Shown here piece after piece: positions 10,121 to 19,314 of a DNA stretch of 64,000 nucleotides. The stretch covers positions 62,001 through 126,000 of the forward strand of contig JAUXNQ010000024.1 in NCBI GenBank assembly GCA_030682715.1, written 5' to 3'. A program made the position numbers and the translations under genes. Positions within the stretch are counted from its first letter, which is position 1. The number at the start of each line of letters is the position of its first letter. This DNA is from Methylotenera sp. (lineage in GTDB: Bacteria > Pseudomonadota > Gammaproteobacteria > Burkholderiales > Methylophilaceae). Under the pieces are notes generated by a model that made no database searches, had not been told where the DNA came from, and saw only the letters and a list, made by a program, of their open reading frames with translations.

Positions 10121-10393
10121 ATGGCACGTACTGTTAATTGTATTAAGTTGGGTAAAGAGGCAGATGGTTTGGACTTCCCTCCATACCCAGGTGAGTTAGG
10201 AAAACGTATCTACATGAGCGTATCAAAAGAAGCTTGGGCCGCATGGTTAAAGCAACAAACCATGCTCGTGAATGAAAATCGCCTGAGCTTGGCAGACCCT
10301 TCAGCACGTAAATACTTAACTGAGCAAACTGAAAAATACTTCTTCGGTGACGGTGCAGACACAGCTAGCGGATACGTACCGCCGAAAGACTAA
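10121..10393 (+). CDS. yggX: Fe(2+)-trafficking / oxidative damage protection protein
   Basis: A 90-residue protein of the YggX family, which protects iron-sulfur clusters and is linked to cytoplasmic iron handling. It has the family features: one conserved Cys near the N-terminus (RTVNCIKLG), [12 protein letters not shown], and [14 protein letters not shown] in the middle. The length equals the family norm. The ATG follows AAAGGA at good spacing. It is a single gene. A short repeat element begins seven bases after its stop codon. Confidence 0.97.
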   Translation: MARTVNCIKLGKEADGLDFPPYPGELGKRIYMSVSKEAWAAWLKQQTMLVNENRLSLADPSARKYLTEQTEKYFFGDGADTASGYVPPKD

Positions 10394-10399
10394 CAAACA

Positions 10400-10553
10400 C
10401 TATAGCTACTCCATCAAATAATTCCATGATGTGTCTCATCGCACAAATTGTCATACCGAAAAAGTCGGTGTCCAGAGTCTTTAAGTCACTGGATTCCGTG
10501 TCATGCACGGAATGACTAGGTGGTAGTAGGATTATTTAGTGGAATAGTTATAG
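10400..10553. repeat. Short non-coding element with terminal inverted repeats (copy 1)
   Basis: About 154 bp bounded by imperfect 20-bp terminal inverted repeats (16 of 20 match; left CTATAGCTACTCCATCAAAT). Inside are two modules in opposite orientation: GTCAT...CCAG at 10450-10475 with ACCGA/TCGGT arms, and CTGGATTCC...GGAATGAC at 10489-10516 with ATTCCGTG/CACGGAAT arms. No coding capacity is seen. The same architecture and a nearly identical right end occur at 23613-23806. It looks like a MITE or an intergenic repeat of the GTCATTCC/GGAATCCAG type. Confidence 0.7.
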
Positions 10554-10600
10554 ATGGTTCGTGATGGTTTCGTACAACGCTCCCATCACTTAAGCCCATA

Positions 10601-10632
10601 AAAAAACGCCAGTCAATGACTGGCATTTTTTT
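10601..10632. terminator. Bidirectional terminator
   Basis: GCCAGTCA-A-TGACTGGC flanked by an A-run on the left and a T-run on the right, between convergent yggX and the peptidase gene. This is a textbook intrinsic terminator usable from both strands. Confidence 0.88.
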
Positions 10633-10680
10633 CAGCTACTCCAAAGGCTCTATCATCCTAAACCTCTAACGCTAAATTGG

Positions 10681-11673
10681 TTAGCCACTAACAAACGTGC
10701 CAAGAGAACCCGCCTCGTTATTTTCTACCCATTTACGAATACGATTAGCATCACCAATTCTTGTGAGTTTGCCTGCTGAGTCTAACAACACAATAATGAC
10801 TGGCTGGCCTGAAATGTCAGCTTGCATCACCAAACAGCGGCCAGCTTCATTAATAAAACCCGTTTTTGATAGACCAATATCCCACTTACCCCCACGAACT
10901 AAAGCATTCGTGTTTACAAAATTAAGCGGGTTCTGGCGTCCATATAATGTAATTTCCTGAGACGGTAGCGTACTTACCTGACGGATCTCAGGATAGTGAT
11001 AAGCAGCATCCACCATTTTCACAAGATCTTGTGCAGTGGATATATTATTGCTATCCAAACCTGTTGCATCAACAAATCTTGTCGAATTCATGCCCAATAA
11101 TCTTGCTTTTTGATTCATCGCTTTTACAAATGCATGAGCGCCTCCAGGGTAATTACGGCCTAAAGCTGAAGCAGCTCTGTTTTCTGAAGCCATTAAAGCT
11201 AATTGCAACAACTCACCACGCGTCAACATTGTGCCAATACTTAATCTTGAAGTGGTGTGTTTAAGATAATCTACATCTTCATCAGAAATATAAAGCAAAT
11301 CATCCATTGGCAAATGCGCATCCAACATCACCATCGCAGTCATCAACTTAGTCACAGATGCAATTGGGGTTGGTAAATGAGTGTTTTTAGCAAACAACAC
11401 CTCACCAGTCAGCTGGTTGATCACCAATGCTTTGGCTGAAGCTAATTGTAATGGAGTTGTACCATCATAATGATCAACGGAAGCAATCGGTTTGCGAGCA
11501 GGCAAGCGAGTTTTGACCCGAGTAGAACTAGGCTTATATTTGACCGCACTATATTTATTTGAAGACTTCGTCTGCTTATGATTTTTTTCAGTCGCTGCGT
11601 CCGCGGCTACAGGCGCCAAGCTTAGCGCCAAGCTGACGTAGAGTAGAATAAATTTTCGCATCGTGGTTTTCAT
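10681..11673 (-). CDS. pbpG: D-alanyl-D-alanine endopeptidase, PBP7-like
   Basis: A periplasmic serine peptidase of the S11 family, acting on D-Ala cross-links of peptidoglycan. After a signal peptide (ending near VAADAA) and a basic linker, the three active-site motifs are present: SVTK (SxxK), SEN (SxN) and SKTG (KTG). The length of 330 residues and the ASENRAASALGRNYPGG segment fit PbpG rather than the longer DacA type, and no C-terminal amphipathic anchor is obvious. An ATG four codons in (11661) is an alternative start. It is transcribed alone towards a shared terminator with yggX. Confidence 0.9.
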   Translation of the reverse strand: MKTTMRKFILLYVSLALSLAPVAADAATEKNHKQTKSSNKYSAVKYKPSSTRVKTRLPARKPIASVDHYDGTTPLQLASAKALVINQLTGEVLFAKNTHLPTPIASVTKLMTAMVMLDAHLPMDDLLYISDEDVDYLKHTTSRLSIGTMLTRGELLQLALMASENRAASALGRNYPGGAHAFVKAMNQKARLLGMNSTRFVDATGLDSNNISTAQDLVKMVDAAYHYPEIRQVSTLPSQEITLYGRQNPLNFVNTNALVRGGKWDIGLSKTGFINEAGRCLVMQADISGQPVIIVLLDSAGKLTRIGDANRIRKWVENNEAGSLGTFVSG

Positions 11674-11850
11674 AATAGCTTATATCTCATAGAGTTACAG
11701 CACAATACTATATAAAAACTTTAGCTTTGTCATCATTATTTTTTATGATATTTCAGTTATCTATCACAGCGATTAAAAATAAATCAATTTCAACGCAATT
11801 TACGTTAGAATTTGGATAAATATCAATTAAAAAATCATAGAGTCACTTGC

Positions 11851-12231
11851 ATGCAAACACCGCAATCTTTGTTATTCAGCCCTCAACATTTGTGGATAAA
11901 ATCTACAGCAGATGGCCTATGGGAAGCCGGAATTACCGATTATGCACAAAACCTACTCGGTGACATTGTATTTGTTGAAGCGCCGACCGTAGGCACGCGC
12001 TTAACCGCGGAGCATCCATGCGGACTAGTCGAATCAGTCAAAACTGGCTCAGACTTACACGCCTTGATTAACGGAGAGGTGGTTGAGGTGAATCAGTCAG
12101 TCGTTGACTCGCCTGAACAAATTAACGACAACCCTTATAAAGCGTGGATATTCAAGTTTAAAGCTGACAAAGACACCGACACAGAAAAACTACTATCTGC
12201 TGAAGCTTATGAAGCGCTCATTAAATCTTAA
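11851..12231 (+). CDS. Stand-alone GcvH-like lipoyl-carrier protein
   Basis: A 126-residue protein of the glycine cleavage H family. The lipoyl hairpin is recognisable: GLVESVKTGSDLHA with the acceptor Lys at residue 64, matching the usual position. The N-terminal HLWIKSTADGLWEAGITDYAQ and the C-terminal AYEALI are also family features. I choose ATG 11851; a TTG at 11812 would add 13 unlike residues. No gcvT or gcvP genes are near, so it may serve another lipoyl pathway or be a paralogue. That role is inference. A conserved Cys (HPCGLVES) is unusual in a canonical H protein. Confidence 0.85.
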   Translation: MQTPQSLLFSPQHLWIKSTADGLWEAGITDYAQNLLGDIVFVEAPTVGTRLTAEHPCGLVESVKTGSDLHALINGEVVEVNQSVVDSPEQINDNPYKAWIFKFKADKDTDTEKLLSAEAYEALIKS

Positions 12232-12332
12232 TATTTAATCTAGCCAGCTTAATGTCTATTATTACAAGTGGACTACTCATGATGTATCCATGCTGAATAT
12301 GGACACAGCGTGACAACTTAAAGCTTAGAAAA

Positions 12333-13403
12333 CTAAGATGTAGAGAACACCAAACGCACAGAGCCAACAGCCTCTTCAAATTCAGCCCTGATATTAGTAG
12401 CTAATTCACGCTCTAATCTTGGCATCTCCGCTGACAGCACCTCTAGCACCTTATTGACCAAAGCTTGCTCTGTACTAGGCAACTCTGCATTTAAGCCCTG
12501 TATAAAATCATTTTTAGCACGCTCTGCGAGGGCAACAAAATCTGTTTTTAGCGTTGCTGTTAACTGATTAGACAGTTCTTCATAAAGTGCAGGAAAAGTA
12601 TCTCCTAGTTTTTGCTGTAGTGCCTGCTGAGACTGCAATTGAATCGCATCCAAATAAATATTTAGCTCAGACTGCGTGTGTTGCGTAAGCTCTTTATAAA
12701 TACCAGCCAACTCCTGTGCCAAACTTGCCTTATGTTGCGCAAGTATATCTTCATGTAGTCTCGTGATTTTACCATGCAACTCATGTGTAGCATTTTCAAC
12801 CGTCGTTTTTTCTAAATTTTGTAATGCTGCCTGTAACTCATCGGTTAAAGTCTGCTCAAGTTTAGGCAATGTAGCAGTTAAGTTTTGCTGCACATCAATC
12901 ACCACTTGCGATTGCATTTCCGTTAAACTTTGGGCCAAATCCGCCTTAATGATATCTACATTGGCGTGCACCATTTTTGGTATTTCTGTTGCGAAATCAG
13001 CCCGCGTTCTATCCACAAAAACAGACGTTTGCTCCATGATTGCTTGCTTCGCATTCATCAGCTCCACATCTATTTGGCTCTTTAATGTCAACTCCGCTTC
13101 TTGTTGCGACTGTAAAACTTTCTGAATAAATTGATTATTCTGCTGCGTTAATTCACTCAGCACATCTGCCTGACTTGCTTCTATGCTAGCTGACTGACTT
13201 GGCAGGTGCTCTAATAATGCTTGTCGCACATCGTCTTTAATCTTTTGCGCGATTGACGCCTCAACCTCACTCACGATTTGCGGCCTAATTTCGGCTGCAA
13301 TCGCTGCAATTAAATCTGGCGTGACATTAAATGTACTTGCCAAAGCTTGCGCTGGCAAAGCATGCACCTCTGTTAACAGTGGAATATCATCATGTTCTTG
13401 CAT
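12333..13403 (-). CDS. Uncharacterised helical protein of 19-residue repeats
   Basis: A 356-residue, almost wholly helical, Gln/Ala/Glu-rich protein of unrecognised family. Its centre and C-terminal half are built from a 19-residue repeat with the pattern hydrophobic-Pro at 3-4 and Leu or another hydrophobic residue at 6, 10, 14 and 18. Clear units cover residues 139-157, 177-195 and four in a row at 268-343 (for example AELPSTEQALVNKVLEVLS). No signal peptide or membrane segment is seen. ATG 13403 follows GGAGAGG at somewhat long spacing; a GTG at 13427 is possible. It lies 40 bases after holC on the same strand, so it probably shares the pepA-holC transcript. Function unknown. Confidence 0.7.
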   Translation of the reverse strand: MQEHDDIPLLTEVHALPAQALASTFNVTPDLIAAIAAEIRPQIVSEVEASIAQKIKDDVRQALLEHLPSQSASIEASQADVLSELTQQNNQFIQKVLQSQQEAELTLKSQIDVELMNAKQAIMEQTSVFVDRTRADFATEIPKMVHANVDIIKADLAQSLTEMQSQVVIDVQQNLTATLPKLEQTLTDELQAALQNLEKTTVENATHELHGKITRLHEDILAQHKASLAQELAGIYKELTQHTQSELNIYLDAIQLQSQQALQQKLGDTFPALYEELSNQLTATLKTDFVALAERAKNDFIQGLNAELPSTEQALVNKVLEVLSAEMPRLERELATNIRAEFEEAVGSVRLVFSTS

Positions 13404-13443
13404 GTAATTTAACGTCCTCTCCGCCACACCTGTTCGCTAGCAA

Positions 13444-13866
13444 TTAAGCAACAGATTCATCAGTCGACTTAATTTGATAGCCACGATCTCGATAAAACTT
13501 ATACCTTGCTCGCGCAGAAGCTCTATCTTCTTCATCCACACCAACAAGCTCAACCAAATACTTAAATCGACTAAAAAATGGCGGATGCTCTACTTTTAAG
13601 TTAATTAAAATATCATCTTGCAAAAGCTGCGCTCCATCTTTATCCAAAACAATCGAAACATCATGCTGCTCAGTAGAGCCTGGAAAAGCACTCGGCAAAA
13701 AACTGGTCGCCGAATGCTGCCAAAGTCTATCCTGAATGCGCATAGACATTGCATCATCTTGAGTAAAAATAGTGAGCTTACGCCCTTTAACAACAGCCCT
13801 GCTGCAAATATCTGCAACTTTAGCCATCTTGTCTGGGACATTAAAAAAGAACTCTACTCGCGTCAT
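13444..13866 (-). CDS. holC: DNA polymerase III chi subunit
   Basis: A 140-residue protein of the HolC family, the chi subunit that links the clamp loader to single-strand-binding protein at the replication fork. The N-terminal TRVEFFFNVPDK, the AVVKGRKLTIFTQD segment, the DRLWQHSATSFLPS stretch and the C-terminal ARARYKFYRDRGYQI are typical. The length is normal for the family. It lies 27 bases downstream of pepA on the same strand, an arrangement common in proteobacteria. Confidence 0.95.
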   Translation of the reverse strand: MTRVEFFFNVPDKMAKVADICSRAVVKGRKLTIFTQDDAMSMRIQDRLWQHSATSFLPSAFPGSTEQHDVSIVLDKDGAQLLQDDILINLKVEHPPFFSRFKYLVELVGVDEEDRASARARYKFYRDRGYQIKSTDESVA

Positions 13867-13893
13867 GATTTAAGATTTCGTATTTAATGGCAA

Positions 13894-15405
13894 TTAGCGC
13901 TTCTGACGTGTACGGCCAACTAAAAACTCCGTCAACATTGGCACTGGACGGCCAGTACCTCCTTTTTCCTTGCCTGATTTCCACGCGGTACCAGCGATAT
14001 CCAAATGCGCCCAATCATACTTTTTAGTAAAGCGAGACAAGAAACAAGCCGCAGTGATACTACCTGCCGCACGACCGCCAATATTAGCGATATCGGCAAA
14101 ATTACTATCTAACAGTGGTTGATACTCTTCCCACATTGGCATATGCCATGCACGATCCAGCGCTTGCTCACCCGCCTGCAACAGCTCTTTAGCTAAGCTA
14201 TCGTTATTACTGAATAATCCAGTCGCATGGTGACCCAATGCAATCACACATGCGCCTGTCAATGTTGCAATGTCTACCACTGCACTTGGTTCAAAGCGCT
14301 CAGCATAAGTGAGCGCATCACATAAAATCAAACGGCCTTCTGCATCAGTGTTTAACACCTCGATGGTTAAGCCTGACATGCTAGTGAGTACATCACCTGG
14401 CCTTGTTGCGCGGCCATCTGGCATATTTTCACAGGTTGGAATCACACCGATGACATTCAGTGGTAAATCCATCTCTGCGATTGTTTTGAACAGCCCGAGT
14501 ACCGTCGCTGCACCACACATATCGTATTTCATCTCATCCATTTCAGCGCCTGGCTTTAATGAAATACCGCCAGTATCAAAGGTAATCCCCTTGCCAACCA
14601 GCACCACAGGCTTTTGATCTTTATTACCTTTTAGATGTTGCAATACGATTAATTTAGGCGGCTCTTCACTGCCTTGCGCAACCCCTAGAAACGAGCCCAT
14701 CCCTAATTCTTGCATGGCTTCTCGCTCAAGCACTTCTACACTTAATCCGTAAGTTTTAGCCAATTCCTGCGCTTGCTCTGCAAGATAAGTAGGTGTGCAA
14801 ACATTAGGTGGTAAATTACCTAAATCTTTAGTTAGACTAACGCCAGCACCAATCGCCTTGCCATCTACCAAGCCAGATTTAGCCTCAGCGAGATAAGCAG
14901 CATCTGCAATTTGGATACTAAATGCTTTAATACTTTTTTTCGGCTCTTTTTCTTCCGCCGCATCTTTTTTACGCTTAATCGCATCAAAACGATAAGTGGC
15001 ATCTAAGCTTGTTTCTACAAGATGCGATACCTTTTTACGTGTTGTCATTTCACCAACAGGCAAACCAGCCAACATCGTCAGCACATCATCTGCACTGATT
15101 GCGCTCAGGGCTTTCACAGAAGCCCGCACCGCTTTACAGTATTGTTTTTCACTAAACTCAGCTTTTTTACCTAGACCCACCAACAAAATACGATCAGCTT
15201 GTACGCCTGGTACTTGATGTAGCATCAAAGTTGATTCTAACTTACCTTCTAAATCACCATGCTTAAGCACTTTACTCAGATAACCATCTGACAACGCATC
15301 AATTGCTTGTGCAGCATCTGACAACTCACGCCCCTCATACACGCCAACAACAACACAATTATGATGCTGCTTTTCCGCTGCGCTCGTTTTTATGCTAAAT
15401 TCCAT
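13894..15405 (-). CDS. pepA: Leucyl aminopeptidase (M17)
   Basis: A cytosolic dinuclear-metal aminopeptidase; in enteric bacteria the family also binds DNA for recombination and regulation. The signature NTDAEGRLIL is present, preceded by GKGITFDTGGISLKP with metal-binding and catalytic Lys/Asp residues, and followed by TLTGACVIALG. The length of 503 residues is normal. It is first in the minus-strand run pepA-holC-repeat protein, and is divergent from lptF as in many gamma- and betaproteobacteria. Confidence 0.97.
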   Translation of the reverse strand: MEFSIKTSAAEKQHHNCVVVGVYEGRELSDAAQAIDALSDGYLSKVLKHGDLEGKLESTLMLHQVPGVQADRILLVGLGKKAEFSEKQYCKAVRASVKALSAISADDVLTMLAGLPVGEMTTRKKVSHLVETSLDATYRFDAIKRKKDAAEEKEPKKSIKAFSIQIADAAYLAEAKSGLVDGKAIGAGVSLTKDLGNLPPNVCTPTYLAEQAQELAKTYGLSVEVLEREAMQELGMGSFLGVAQGSEEPPKLIVLQHLKGNKDQKPVVLVGKGITFDTGGISLKPGAEMDEMKYDMCGAATVLGLFKTIAEMDLPLNVIGVIPTCENMPDGRATRPGDVLTSMSGLTIEVLNTDAEGRLILCDALTYAERFEPSAVVDIATLTGACVIALGHHATGLFSNNDSLAKELLQAGEQALDRAWHMPMWEEYQPLLDSNFADIANIGGRAAGSITAACFLSRFTKKYDWAHLDIAGTAWKSGKEKGGTGRPVPMLTEFLVGRTRQKR

Positions 15406-15627
15406 AGTATTACATCCTTGATATTGTTGTTATTACATTAAATTATTTGCCGAAAATGCAGATTCAGCGCTGCATTAAAAGTTAACTACTCTACAATAGC
15501 GCTTTAAAAATCAGCATAAATTCAATCAAATGTTAATTAAATCATCAATCATGTTAAGTTTGATTAAATTATCGCGTGTTTTACACGTAATTCATAGTCG
15601 TAAATAAATTGGTTTTCAGTGCATCTT

Positions 15628-16752
15628 ATGCTTTTTAGGCTCTCATTAATAAAAGAATTAATTTCAACGGCAGCCGGAGCCTTCCTGATTTTAATTGGAA
15701 TCGTTATCGCACAACGTGCAGGACACCTTGTGCGCCTCGCCGCCAAAGGGATTCTGCCTAACGATGCCATCACCACCATGCTAGGTTTTAACATGGTGAA
15801 ATTTCTGCCCATGGTGCTCTCACTCGCATTGTTTTTAGCTGTATTAATGACCCTATCACGCTGGTATCGCGATTCAGAAATGGTGATTTGGTTTAGTGGC
15901 GGCCTCAGCATTAACTACTGGATTCGCCCAGTACTCACATTTATTTTCCCTGTCATTCTGCTTATTTTGACACTTAGTCTTTTTGTAATGCCATGGGCGA
16001 CCAGTAAAGGCGAACTCTACCGAACACAACTTGAATCCCGTGATGATCTGGCAACCATTAGCCCTGGTGTATTTAAAGAATCAGGCAATGGAGAACGGGT
16101 ATTTTTTATGGAAAGTTTTGACGAACTTGGCAATGTCGTCAAAAACATTTTTGTGCAAACATTACAGCATCAAAAACTAGGTGTGATTGTTGCTGCCGAG
16201 GGTAGCCGCTACACCGAGAAAAACGGCGATAACTTTGTGCTGATGGAAAATGGTAAACGTTATGAAGGCTCAAGGGGTAGCGCCGAGTTCTCGACAACGG
16301 CTTTTGAGAAGTATGCCATCCGCATTGAAGCGAATGAAGCCAAAGAAAGACCTCCAAGTACACAATCAAAACCGACAGAGGAGTTACTTACGTCTCACAA
16401 CAAAACTAACAATGCAGAATTACAATGGCGTTTCGCAATCCCAATCTCTGCATTGATTTTATGCCTACTCGCCATTCCATTAAGTGCTTTAGACCCGCGT
16501 GCAGGACGCTCTGCCAATTTTGTTCTCGCATTAATCATTTACATCATTTACAACAATCTATTAAGCATTTTTCAGGCTTGGGTTGCACAGGGAAAACTCA
16601 ATACCATTATCGGCTTATGGCCAGTGCACTTATTCTTTTTAGTGCTAACTATTTACATGTTCTACCGACGCGGTCGCCAATTACCGATACTACCAAGCGT
16701 ATTTTCAATGCGCTGGCTAAAAAAACGCCCTCAATCGGCTTTATCAAGCTAA
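15628..16752 (+). CDS. lptF: LPS export ABC transporter permease LptF
   Basis: A 374-residue inner-membrane permease of the Lpt machine that extracts lipopolysaccharide from the inner membrane. Three N-terminal membrane segments are followed by a periplasmic jellyroll-like region (around residues 130-250) and three more membrane segments, including ALILCLLAIPLSALDPRAGRSANF, which is characteristic. I use ATG 15628; a GTG three codons upstream is less plausible. lptG follows 22 bases later on the same strand. The ATPase lptB is not in the window. Confidence 0.95.
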   Translation: MLFRLSLIKELISTAAGAFLILIGIVIAQRAGHLVRLAAKGILPNDAITTMLGFNMVKFLPMVLSLALFLAVLMTLSRWYRDSEMVIWFSGGLSINYWIRPVLTFIFPVILLILTLSLFVMPWATSKGELYRTQLESRDDLATISPGVFKESGNGERVFFMESFDELGNVVKNIFVQTLQHQKLGVIVAAEGSRYTEKNGDNFVLMENGKRYEGSRGSAEFSTTAFEKYAIRIEANEAKERPPSTQSKPTEELLTSHNKTNNAELQWRFAIPISALILCLLAIPLSALDPRAGRSANFVLALIIYIIYNNLLSIFQAWVAQGKLNTIIGLWPVHLFFLVLTIYMFYRRGRQLPILPSVFSMRWLKKRPQSALSS

Positions 16753-16774
16753 CAAGTTAGCCAATTATCTTTTT

Positions 16775-17845
16775 ATGAAAATCATCACCCGTTATTTACT
16801 CAAGGAAATCACTGTCAATGTGTTGCTCATTACATTAGCGCTCATTGCGATGTTCTCGTTCTTTGACCTGGTGCAAGAGCTTGAAAGTCTAGGCCAGGGC
16901 AGTTACGGCCTAGGTAAAGTAGTATTGTTTGTCATGCTTAGCGCCCCTGGCCATGTGTATGATGTGATGCCAGTCGCTGTACTTGTTGGCTGTATGTACA
17001 GCCTAGGGCAACTTGCACGACACTCTGAGCTAGTAGTATTAAGAGTTAGCGGCATTTCGCTTTATAGCCTTGCCACTACGCTATTAAAAGTAGGTTTGAT
17101 ATTTACACTCATCACGTTTCTTATTGGCGAGCTTATTACCCCACTCAGTGAGAAAACAGCACAGCGTCTGCGTATCAGAGCGACAGACTCTGTGATTGTG
17201 CAAGACTTCATGTCGGGCTTATGGGTCAAAGATGGGCGTAGCTTTGTTAATGTAGAAGAAGTGTTGGCGGATACAACCTTATTGAACATTCATATATATG
17301 AGTTCGATGATAAGTTCAACCTACGCACCGTGAGCCATGCAGAAAAAGGGCTATTTGAAGATGAACAATGGCATTTAAAATCTGTGTCACAAACGCACTT
17401 TGAAAAAGACAATAACTACGTAAAACATCTGGATAAGGCGACATGGCGCTCGCTTATTCGTCCAGAACTATTAAATGTTTTATTGGTATTACCCGAGAAA
17501 ATGTCTGCATGGGATCTATACGCTTACATTGACCACTTATCGATTAACAAACAAAAAACAACCCGCTATAAAATGGCATTATGGGCAAAACTGATTTATC
17601 CGCTTGCCAGCCTTGTCATGGTAATTCTTGCGCTCCCATTTGCATTTATTCAGCAACGTGCAACAGGTGCTAGCACCAAAATATTTATCGGCATCATGCT
17701 TGGAGTTTTGTACCAGATTCTTAACCGAACTTTTGTTCATCTGGGCCTATTAAACGACTGGGCACCCGCATTTAGCGCGATTACACCGACAGCACTATTT
17801 CTGCTGGCAGGTCTGGCAATGCTACGTCACGTAGATCGCAGGTAA
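16775..17845 (+). CDS. lptG: LPS export ABC transporter permease LptG
   Basis: The partner permease of LptF, 356 residues. It shows the same layout of three membrane segments, a periplasmic domain (about 130-260) and three membrane segments. Family features include the opening MKIITRYLLKEI, the stretch SAPGHVYDVMPVAVLVGCMY, and ALPFAFIQQRATGASTKIFIGI near the C-terminus. It is cotranscribed with lptF. The next gene is convergent, with a gap of about 50 bases. Confidence 0.96.
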   Translation: MKIITRYLLKEITVNVLLITLALIAMFSFFDLVQELESLGQGSYGLGKVVLFVMLSAPGHVYDVMPVAVLVGCMYSLGQLARHSELVVLRVSGISLYSLATTLLKVGLIFTLITFLIGELITPLSEKTAQRLRIRATDSVIVQDFMSGLWVKDGRSFVNVEEVLADTTLLNIHIYEFDDKFNLRTVSHAEKGLFEDEQWHLKSVSQTHFEKDNNYVKHLDKATWRSLIRPELLNVLLVLPEKMSAWDLYAYIDHLSINKQKTTRYKMALWAKLIYPLASLVMVILALPFAFIQQRATGASTKIFIGIMLGVLYQILNRTFVHLGLLNDWAPAFSAITPTALFLLAGLAMLRHVDRR

Positions 17846-17898
17846 GGTAAGCAAATCAATCATGCCCTATCAAATCTTAAGGGTATGGATTGCTAGTT

Positions 17899-18339
17899 TT
17901 AAGCAATGACGATCTTGCATTTAAGCAATCGATCATGCAAAAACAATCGATTTTTATCAACCACTACCCATAAAAAACCTAGCCCTAATAGCACTAAGCT
18001 TAAACTGGCTAACACATAGCGCATCAAAGCCATCTGCATAGAAAGCGGCGCATTATTTTGAGAAACTACCTTTAAATGCCAGGATTGCATAGCAAGCGTC
18101 TGACCAGTTTTAGTCCAACACAAGACATAGTAAGCGCCTAGAATTGTCCACAAGAACATTTGTTGCGATAAGCGCTTGATTCCTTCAGTTGCATCTCCAA
18201 ATACACCATAGAATACCCCTGCAAACACAATGCACAAGGCAACAATGGTAAGTAGCTCATAGACCAAGCACGCAAATAGTTTAAGTAAACTTGGTAAGTG
18301 GTCTTTTGACAAAGAGATGGGGTGTTTTTGAGGGCTCAT
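17899..18339 (-). CDS. RDD family membrane protein
   Basis: A 146-residue membrane protein with an RDD-type fold: several hydrophobic segments and the family stretch TKTGQTLAMQSWHLKVVSQNNAPLS-like region in the middle, which matches the usual W(K)T..GQT.GM...K(L)V pattern. The function of the family is unsettled; some members affect ion homeostasis. It is the last gene of the minus-strand run sigma factor, DUF3619, DUF3106, RDD, a cluster that recurs in betaproteobacteria. The 72-base gap from DUF3106 leaves room for a separate promoter. Confidence 0.85.
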   Translation of the reverse strand: MSPQKHPISLSKDHLPSLLKLFACLVYELLTIVALCIVFAGVFYGVFGDATEGIKRLSQQMFLWTILGAYYVLCWTKTGQTLAMQSWHLKVVSQNNAPLSMQMALMRYVLASLSLVLLGLGFLWVVVDKNRLFLHDRLLKCKIVIA

Positions 18340-18411
18340 ACCATGACTATCTAAGCACTATTTTTTAAATAGTGTTTAAAAACTATTATTTAAAAAAATA
18401 GCACCGAATCT

Positions 18412-18855
18412 TTAATTCAAGTCCGCATCGGTATAGGCATCTGGAGATTCAGCGCGCAACTTAGCACGCTCTGACTCAGACAATTGTTGATATCCTAGCC
18501 ACTTCTTGCGCAGCTCACTTTTCTTATCTGCGGATAAAGCATTAAATTGCTGATGCCTTTTTCGTGCATTTTCACGCTCGTAAGGGGTCATTCGACTCCA
18601 GTTAGTCAGGCGTTTTTTTACTAACGCCTGCTTCTCCGCACTCATCTTTGGATAGTCACCAGCAATGTCCAACATTTTCTCACGTTGCCATGGACGTAAC
18701 GTATCCCACTCAGAGGCTAGCGGATTTAACACTTGTCGTTGTGCATCATTCAACTCTGCCCACGTCACATCAGCCGCTTTCACGACTGAAACGCCAAAGA
18801 TAAGCAACACACACACACAAATAAAATGTTTAAACCTCAATTGGTATCCAGCCAT
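18412..18855 (-). CDS. DUF3106 exported protein
   Basis: A 147-residue protein with a signal peptide (hydrophobic stretch about 12-26 ending VVKA) and a mature part rich in WxxL and LSxxER-like helices: WAELNDAQRQVLNPLASEW, then LRPWQREKML, MSAEKQALVKKRL, MTPYERENARKR and LSESERAKLR. These spaced motifs define DUF3106. The role is unknown, but linkage to an ECF sigma factor suggests an envelope-stress connection (inference). The start overlaps the end of the DUF3619 gene by 19 bases, so translation is probably coupled. Confidence 0.88.
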   Translation of the reverse strand: MAGYQLRFKHFICVCVLLIFGVSVVKAADVTWAELNDAQRQVLNPLASEWDTLRPWQREKMLDIAGDYPKMSAEKQALVKKRLTNWSRMTPYERENARKRHQQFNALSADKKSELRKKWLGYQQLSESERAKLRAESPDAYTDADLN

Positions 18856-19289
18856 GCAGTAAATCCCTTGTCTGCGTATGCTTCCGGCGGCAAATCAGAG
18901 GCCAGCAAGAAAGCATCGCTATTTTCTATTTGATGATTAATACTAAACTGTTGTACAGCGAAAAAGGTTAACAACATCACGCAAACTACCAATAAGGTAG
19001 AAAAAATACGATGCTGCTCAAAGTAATGTCCGAAACGTCCACCAAACCACTGCAACGTATTCCCATTTCGGTGCAATCTATGGTTACCTGCCAATTGCGC
19101 GTCCTGACTCACTAGCCGACCTATCGCTAAACTGCGTGCTTCGGCTAGGCGCACTAAATGCTCATCAGATAATTCCTGAGCGCGACTATCCAGCAAATCA
19201 ACGATATTGTGCGCTATTTGATCTTCAACGTTTGCATCTACAGATATTTGTTGGTCTATATTGTCGTGTCTAATTTTATCGGTTTTCAT
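18837..19289 (-). CDS. DUF3619 single-pass membrane protein, putative sigma-associated
   Basis: A 150-residue protein with a soluble N-terminal half, one transmembrane segment (about residues 96-112, FSTLLVVCVMLLTFFAV) and a short periplasmic tail with DLPPEAYADKGFTAWL, the hallmark of DUF3619. Position directly after an ECF sigma factor gene (25 bases) and the single-pass layout are those of an anti-sigma factor, but no zinc motif is visible, so that role is inference. It overlaps the DUF3106 gene at its 3' end. Confidence 0.86.
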   Translation of the reverse strand: MKTDKIRHDNIDQQISVDANVEDQIAHNIVDLLDSRAQELSDEHLVRLAEARSLAIGRLVSQDAQLAGNHRLHRNGNTLQWFGGRFGHYFEQHRIFSTLLVVCVMLLTFFAVQQFSINHQIENSDAFLLASDLPPEAYADKGFTAWLDTN

Positions 19290-19314
19290 TGCTCGCTCCT
19301 ATTTTTTCGAGCCA

